Part shown: piece after piece, positions 60,132-64,000 of the stretch
Position numbering within the stretch: position 1 is the first letter of the stretch
How the letters are laid out: every line of letters begins with the position of its first letter
Assembly (NCBI GenBank): GCA_963807005.1
Contig: CAWDZK010000006.1
Location: forward strand, 1-64,000
DNA length: 64,000 nt
Source: CAWDZK01 sp963807005
Lineage (GTDB): Bacteria; Actinomycetota; Actinomycetes; JACCUZ01
Reading direction: 5' to 3'
Made by a program: the position numbers and the translations under genes
Notes under the pieces: generated by a model
What the model saw: the letters and a program-made list of their open reading frames with translations, nothing else
Told to the model about the DNA's origin: nothing
Database searches by the model: none

Positions 60132-61268
60132 CTAGCCGACCGGCGGCAGGGCCGCCCGGCTCCGGGACACCTGCGCGAGCAGCTCTCGTTCCCGCGCGGG
60201 GAAGTCCGGCACGTCCAGGCCGCGCTCCAGCCGGTCCCGCAGGAACGCAAGCTCGGTCGCCGCGTGCTGGAAGTCGCGCAGTGCACCGGCCGGGCCGCCG
60301 CCGTACCGGCCGAGCACCCAGTCCTGGGCCTGCCGGCGGCGCCGCATGGAGGCGATCATCGGCACGTCGGAGGGGTCCAGCCAGCCCGCCTCGACGTACG
60401 CCGGCAGCTGGGCTGCAACTGTCCGACCCTCCCGACGGCGGGACCAGACAGCGATCCCGACCGCGAGCCCGAGCACCGGCAGCATCACCAGCACGTAGCC
60501 GGTGAAGAACCCCTGCAGCCCCGACAGCGACGACAGGTTCCAGGCGGCGTGCAGGGCGACGGCGAGCAGGTAGCCGACCAGCGGTGCCACCACCCGCAGC
60601 GCCGGCCGGGTGGTGCGCGCGGCGATGCCGAGCCCGATCCCGGTCATCGTGGTGAACAGCGGGTGCGCGAACGGCGAGAGGATCCCGCGCAGCAGGAAGG
60701 TGATGCCGGCAGCGAAGAGGCCGGTGGCGAGCCCCTGCTCCTGGCCGGCGAGGAAGGCGCGCCCGAAGTAGAGGACGTTCTCGGTGAACGCGAACCCGAC
60801 GCCGGACAGCCCGGCCAGCACGATGCCGTCGACCACGCCGTCGAACTCCCGGCGCCGGAACAGCAGCACGAGCAGCACGGCAGCCCCCTTGGCGGCTTCC
60901 TCGACCCACGGGGCGACGAGAACCGCAGTGGCGTCCATGCCCTGGCTGCCGTCGCCGGTGCGGGCGAGCGCGATCAGGCTGGCGGTGTTGAGCAGCGCGG
61001 CCGCCAGCGCCGCGACGGTGGCGCCCCAGAAGAACGCGAAGAGCAGCACCGACCGCGGCTCGGGCTCGTAGCGGTCCAGCCAGCGGTACGCCGCCAGCAC
61101 GACCGGCAGCGGCAGCAGCGCGAGCGAGACGCCGATCAGGAAGCCGAGCACCCCGGTGTCATGGGTGACCGTGCCCAGCAGCACCAGGCCGGACGCCCCC
61201 ATGACCAGGACGAGGAAGCCGACGAGCAGCAGGCGGCGCAGGCGCCACCAGCTGCCGCTCGCACTCAC
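60132..61268 (-). CDS. PrsW family intramembrane metalloprotease
   Basis: 378 aa, ATG 61268. About eight helices. The PrsW active site is spread over helices: WVEEAAKGAAVL (Glu-Glu-x-x-Lys), GFAFTENVLYFGR, SPFAHPLFTTMTG and VALHAAWN. A cytoplasmic C-terminal part with Arg-rich RRRRQAQDWVLGRYG and an Arg/Glu-rich end follows. PrsW-type proteases cut anti-sigma factors or other membrane substrates; the target here is unknown. Divergent from the aminotransferase gene, 228 bp apart. Confidence 0.9.
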   Translation of the reverse strand: MSASGSWWRLRRLLLVGFLVLVMGASGLVLLGTVTHDTGVLGFLIGVSLALLPLPVVLAAYRWLDRYEPEPRSVLLFAFFWGATVAALAAALLNTASLIALARTGDGSQGMDATAVLVAPWVEEAAKGAAVLLVLLFRRREFDGVVDGIVLAGLSGVGFAFTENVLYFGRAFLAGQEQGLATGLFAAGITFLLRGILSPFAHPLFTTMTGIGLGIAARTTRPALRVVAPLVGYLLAVALHAAWNLSSLSGLQGFFTGYVLVMLPVLGLAVGIAVWSRRREGRTVAAQLPAYVEAGWLDPSDVPMIASMRRRRQAQDWVLGRYGGGPAGALRDFQHAATELAFLRDRLERGLDVPDFPARERELLAQVSRSRAALPPVG

Positions 61269-61496
61269 CGGGCGAGCCTAGCCAGGCCCGGACCGCCGGG
61301 CACCGGGCACCGGCCGGGTCGGGACCCGCGCCGGAGCGCGTCCGATTGACGAGGATTGTTCCAGGGCCGCCGGGGAAGTGATCATCGGGACGGGGGCCGG
61401 CATACGGCAGGGGACGCCGGCCCCCGTCCCGCCGAGCCCTGGGGTGCACCGCCGACCGGCGTTCCGCCGACCGGCGTGCCGCACTAGCGTGCCGCC

Positions 61497-62864
61497 ATGC
61501 CCCCTCTCACCGCGGTCGACCCTGCGCGCGTCGCGCAGCTCATCGACGCCGAGAACGCCCGCTTCGCCTCGTCCCACCCGCGCAGCCGCGCCCTGTTCGA
61601 CCGGGCCCGCGCAGTCATGCCCGGCGGCGTCCCGATGAGCTGGATGGTCAAGTGGCCGGGCGAGTTCCCCCTCTTCGTGGCCGAGGCCTCCGGGGCGCAC
61701 TTCCGCGACGTCGACGGCCACGACTACGTCGACCTCTGCCTCGGCGACACGGGGGCGATGACCGGGCACTCGCCGGCGCCGACCGTCGCGACGATCCGCG
61801 AGCAGGTCGGCCGCGGGATCACCGCGATGCTCCCCACCGAGGACTCGGTCGTCGTGGCGGAGGAGCTGCGCCGCCGCTTCGGTCTGCCGCTGTGGCAGTT
61901 CACGCTCTCCGCCACCGACGCGAACCGGCACGTCATCCGCTACGCCCGCCACGTCACCGGCCGCCACAAGGTCGTCGTGCACGACCACTGCTACCACGGC
62001 AGCGTCGACGAGACGTTCGCGACGCTGGACGAGGACGGCCGCACGGTGGCCCGGCGCGGGAACATCGGCGCACCGGTCGCGCTGTCCGAGACCACCACGG
62101 TGGTCGAGTTCAACGACGTCGACGGCCTCGAGCAGGCCCTGGCCGGCGGCGAGGTCGCCTGCGTGCTCGTCGAGCCGGCCCTGACCAACGTCGGCATCGT
62201 GCTGCCCGACCCGGGCTACCACGGCGCCCTGCGCGAGCTCACCCGGCGGTACGGCGTGCTGCTCGTCATCGACGAGACCCACACGCTCTCGGCCGGGCCG
62301 GGCGGGTACACCGGGGCGCACGGCCTGGAGCCAGACCTCATGACGATGGGCAAGGCGATCGCCAGCGGCATCCCGGCGGGCGCGTTCGGCATGACGGACG
62401 AGGTCGCCGACCGGATCGCGCTCTCGGTGGAGCTGGAGGACATCGACGTGGGCGGCATCGGGGGCACCCTGGCCGGCAACGCACTGTCGTTGGCCGCGAT
62501 GCGCACGACGCTCACCGAGGTGCTCACCGACGAGGCGTACGGTCGGATGCTGCCCCTCGGCGACCGCTGGGCCGACGGCGTGGACGCCGGCATCGCGGCA
62601 CACGGCCTGCCGTGGCACTGCAACCGGCTGGGTGCGCGAGGGGAGTACACGTTCACGCCGACCGCCCCGCGAACCGGCGCCGAGGCGAGTGCGGCGAGCG
62701 ACTTCGCCCTCGAGCAGCTGCTGCACCTCTACGCGCTCAACCGCGGCATCCTGCTCACGCCGTTCCACAACATGGCCCTGATGTCGCCGGCGACGACCGA
62801 GGTCGACGTCGACCGGCACACCGAGGTGTTCCACGAGATGCTCGGCGCCCTCGCCGGGCCATGA
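61497..62864 (+). CDS. Class III aminotransferase (glutamate-1-semialdehyde aminomutase-like)
   Basis: 455 aa, ATG 61497. PLP fold type I: RAVMPGGVPMSWMVKWPGEF, VDGHDYVDLCLGDTGAMTGH, then LVIDETHTLSAGPGG, and the PLP Lys in MTMGKAIASGIPAG near 284. It resembles glutamate-1-semialdehyde 2,1-aminomutases, but the usual GTGA/SGTEA motif is SATDAN and tetrapyrrole genes are absent nearby. It is more likely an aminotransferase of another substrate. GTG is not needed; no clear Shine-Dalgarno is visible. Confidence 0.88.
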   Translation: MPPLTAVDPARVAQLIDAENARFASSHPRSRALFDRARAVMPGGVPMSWMVKWPGEFPLFVAEASGAHFRDVDGHDYVDLCLGDTGAMTGHSPAPTVATIREQVGRGITAMLPTEDSVVVAEELRRRFGLPLWQFTLSATDANRHVIRYARHVTGRHKVVVHDHCYHGSVDETFATLDEDGRTVARRGNIGAPVALSETTTVVEFNDVDGLEQALAGGEVACVLVEPALTNVGIVLPDPGYHGALRELTRRYGVLLVIDETHTLSAGPGGYTGAHGLEPDLMTMGKAIASGIPAGAFGMTDEVADRIALSVELEDIDVGGIGGTLAGNALSLAAMRTTLTEVLTDEAYGRMLPLGDRWADGVDAGIAAHGLPWHCNRLGARGEYTFTPTAPRTGAEASAASDFALEQLLHLYALNRGILLTPFHNMALMSPATTEVDVDRHTEVFHEMLGALAGP

Positions 62865-63021
62865 CCCGTCTGCGCCCCCCGGGCACTCTCCGTCACCCAC
62901 CCGGGCCACTCCCGGAATGACCCGGGTGGGTCATGGTAGGACGAACCGGGCATACCTAGGCTGGCGGTGCGCCGGCCGGTTCCAGCCGGTCTGACGCTTG
63001 CGACGAGGGAGGCATCGTCCC

Positions 63022-63207
63022 GTGGTCCCCAATGGTGACGGCCGCCTGCAGGACCCGCAGGCCTTGGACGAGATCGAGCTGTACGGCGAGCTGGTCATCG
63101 CCGCCTCGGCCTCCGAGCGGCCCCTGAGCCGGGACGAGATCGACCGGGTGCTCGGCCTCCGGCGCGGCCAGGAGAGCAGCCCGCAGCGCGCCTGGTCGGC
63201 CTCCTGA
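63022..63207 (+). CDS. Small hypothetical protein
   Basis: 61 aa from GTG 63022 with GGGAGG 9 nt upstream. Reads VVPNGDGRLQDPQALDEIEL then YGELVIAASASERPLSRDEI and a basic end. This short acidic/amphipathic protein type is common and conserved in actinobacteria, but without assigned function. Confidence 0.7.
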   Translation: MVPNGDGRLQDPQALDEIELYGELVIAASASERPLSRDEIDRVLGLRRGQESSPQRAWSAS

Positions 63208-63476
63208 CCCACCGGCTGACGCCCGCGGCTGACGCCCCCTCTGCCGATCCGCTCTGCCGATGCCTCTGACGACCTCGGCTGGGGCGCCCCGACCGCCGGG
63301 ACCGCCGGCGGCCCGGAGTCCGGAGTAGGCGTCCAGCCGGTGGGAGCGGAGTGATCCCGGCCGCACGGCATGCCCCGGATTGCGGTCGGGGTGCCCGGTG
63401 GCCCTAGCATCCTCCCGGACCGTGCCTCCTGGGCCCAGTTCGTGCCTGTCCTGACGTATTCCTCCCTGGAGTCCCC
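63208..63476 (+). other. Intergenic region upstream of the DUF47 gene
   Basis: About 270 bp with no gene seen. CGTGCCT occurs twice near 63421 and 63441, a short direct repeat before the DUF47 start. Confidence 0.4.
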
Positions 63477-64000
63477 GTGCGCTTCACGCCACGCAACAAC
63501 GCCTTCTACGCGATGTTCGCCACCTCGGGGCAGAACCTGGTCGTCGGCGCCGGCCTGCTCAAGGACCTGCTGGGTGCCGAACCGGCCGACCGCAAGGCGA
63601 TCGCCGAGAAGATGCGGGCCGCCGAGCACGCGGGCGACGAGGCGACCCACGCCATCATGCGCGAGCTGAACGAGACGTTCGTGACGCCGTTCGACCGCGA
63701 GGACATCTACCGGCTGGCCTCCTCGCTGGACGACGTGATGGACGCCATGGAGGCCGCCGTCGACCTGGTCGTCCTCTACCAGATCGGCGAGCTTCCGATC
63801 GAGGTTGCCGACCAGGTCGAGGTGCTCGAGCGGGCTGCCGAGCTGACCGCCGAGGCGATGGCCAAGCTGCGGGCGATGAAGGACCTGAGCGCGTTCTGGA
63901 TCGAGCTCAACCGGCTGGAGAACCAGGCCGACCAGGTCTACCGCCGGTTGCTGGCCCGCCTCTTCGGCGGCGACTACGACGCCCTGACGGTGCTCAAGCT
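63477..64000 (+). CDS. DUF47 family (PhoU-like) protein, cut by the window end
   Basis: GTG 63477, 174 codons present, runs off the edge. RFTPRNNAFYAMFATSGQNL then EHAGDEATHAIMRELNETFV, TPFDREDIYRLASSLDDVMD with the Glu/Asp metal-binding helices of PhoU-like proteins. DUF47 genes usually precede a Pit-type phosphate transporter gene, expected to the right. Confidence 0.92.
   Translation, partial: MRFTPRNNAFYAMFATSGQNLVVGAGLLKDLLGAEPADRKAIAEKMRAAEHAGDEATHAIMRELNETFVTPFDREDIYRLASSLDDVMDAMEAAVDLVVLYQIGELPIEVADQVEVLERAAELTAEAMAKLRAMKDLSAFWIELNRLENQADQVYRRLLARLFGGDYDALTVLK

Noticed and set aside
61497..62864. hemL (tetrapyrrole synthesis) for the class III aminotransferase
   Set aside because: The conserved substrate-site motif differs and no tetrapyrrole genes are near, so no gene symbol is given.
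1..64000. CRISPR array or insertion sequence
   Set aside because: No regularly spaced repeats and no transposase or integrase motif were found; the repeats seen are pairs or palindromes.

Overview
The window is a chromosomal segment from a high-GC actinobacterium. Signs of this are GTG starts and GTGA/ATGA gene overlaps throughout, the gene families present (PPK2, DUF2332, CGNR, EspC-like, DUF6510), and tandem tRNA-Glu/tRNA-Asp genes. The gene content would fit Geodermatophilales or Frankiales, but nothing in the sequence fixes the genus.

Left part, 1 to about 18,970: this looks like accessory DNA. It has lower GC than the rest, short single-gene units on alternating strands, and many broken genes: a Nudix start, a pyridoxamine-oxidase-like fragment, a frameshifted second CYTH gene, a frameshifted maltokinase-cap-like gene, an asparaginase with a shifted C-terminus and a methyltransferase tail. 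Its intact genes are largely of the resistance or catabolic kind: two MFS exporters with CGNR or ArsR regulators, an ANT(6)-like nucleotidyltransferase, a fluoroacetate-dehalogenase-like hydrolase, a BKACE enzyme, a VOC protein, a DinB protein and a tryptophanyl-tRNA synthetase. The synthetase is preceded by a clear tryptophan attenuator: a leader peptide with tandem Trp codons and mutually exclusive hairpins. A Phd/RelE pair and a cluster of short repeats lie at the right edge, next to the 3' end of tRNA-Phe, so a genomic island integrated at this tRNA is likely.

Middle part, 19,000 to 40,030: core-like, very high GC. It has tRNA-Phe, a hybrid sensor kinase, a 30-bp inverted repeat, tRNA-Asp, tRNA-Glu, a membrane metallophosphoesterase, a small zincin and a PAS-GGDEF-EAL protein. 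Then comes a five-gene operon (32,690 down to 26,181) for extracellular flavin-based electron transfer: two secreted FMN-binding proteins (one with seven fibronectin III repeats), a ferric-reductase-like membrane flavohaem protein, a third FMN-binding protein and the FMN transferase ApbE. After it lie a GH13 enzyme, a membrane protein, a three-gene set resembling a type VII secreted toxin with its immunity gene, and two overlapping PPK2 genes.

Right part, 40,377 to 64,000: a kinase/regulator pair is followed by a tightly packed unit (41,775 to 54,541). This holds an atypical LuxR regulator, a fused GT2-GtrA-HprK-like protein, a 1231-aa secreted metallophosphatase, a GT39 mannosyltransferase-like membrane protein, an anchored phosphoesterase, an unrecognised anchored protein and a GH99-like glycosidase. 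Together they look like an undescribed cell-surface glycan or glycolipid system. A sulfite-oxidase-like/flavin reductase/DUF6510 operon, a secreted metzincin, tRNA-Lys with an HNH gene, an NAD(P)-binding protein, a PrsW protease, a class III aminotransferase and the start of a DUF47/PhoU-like gene complete the window.
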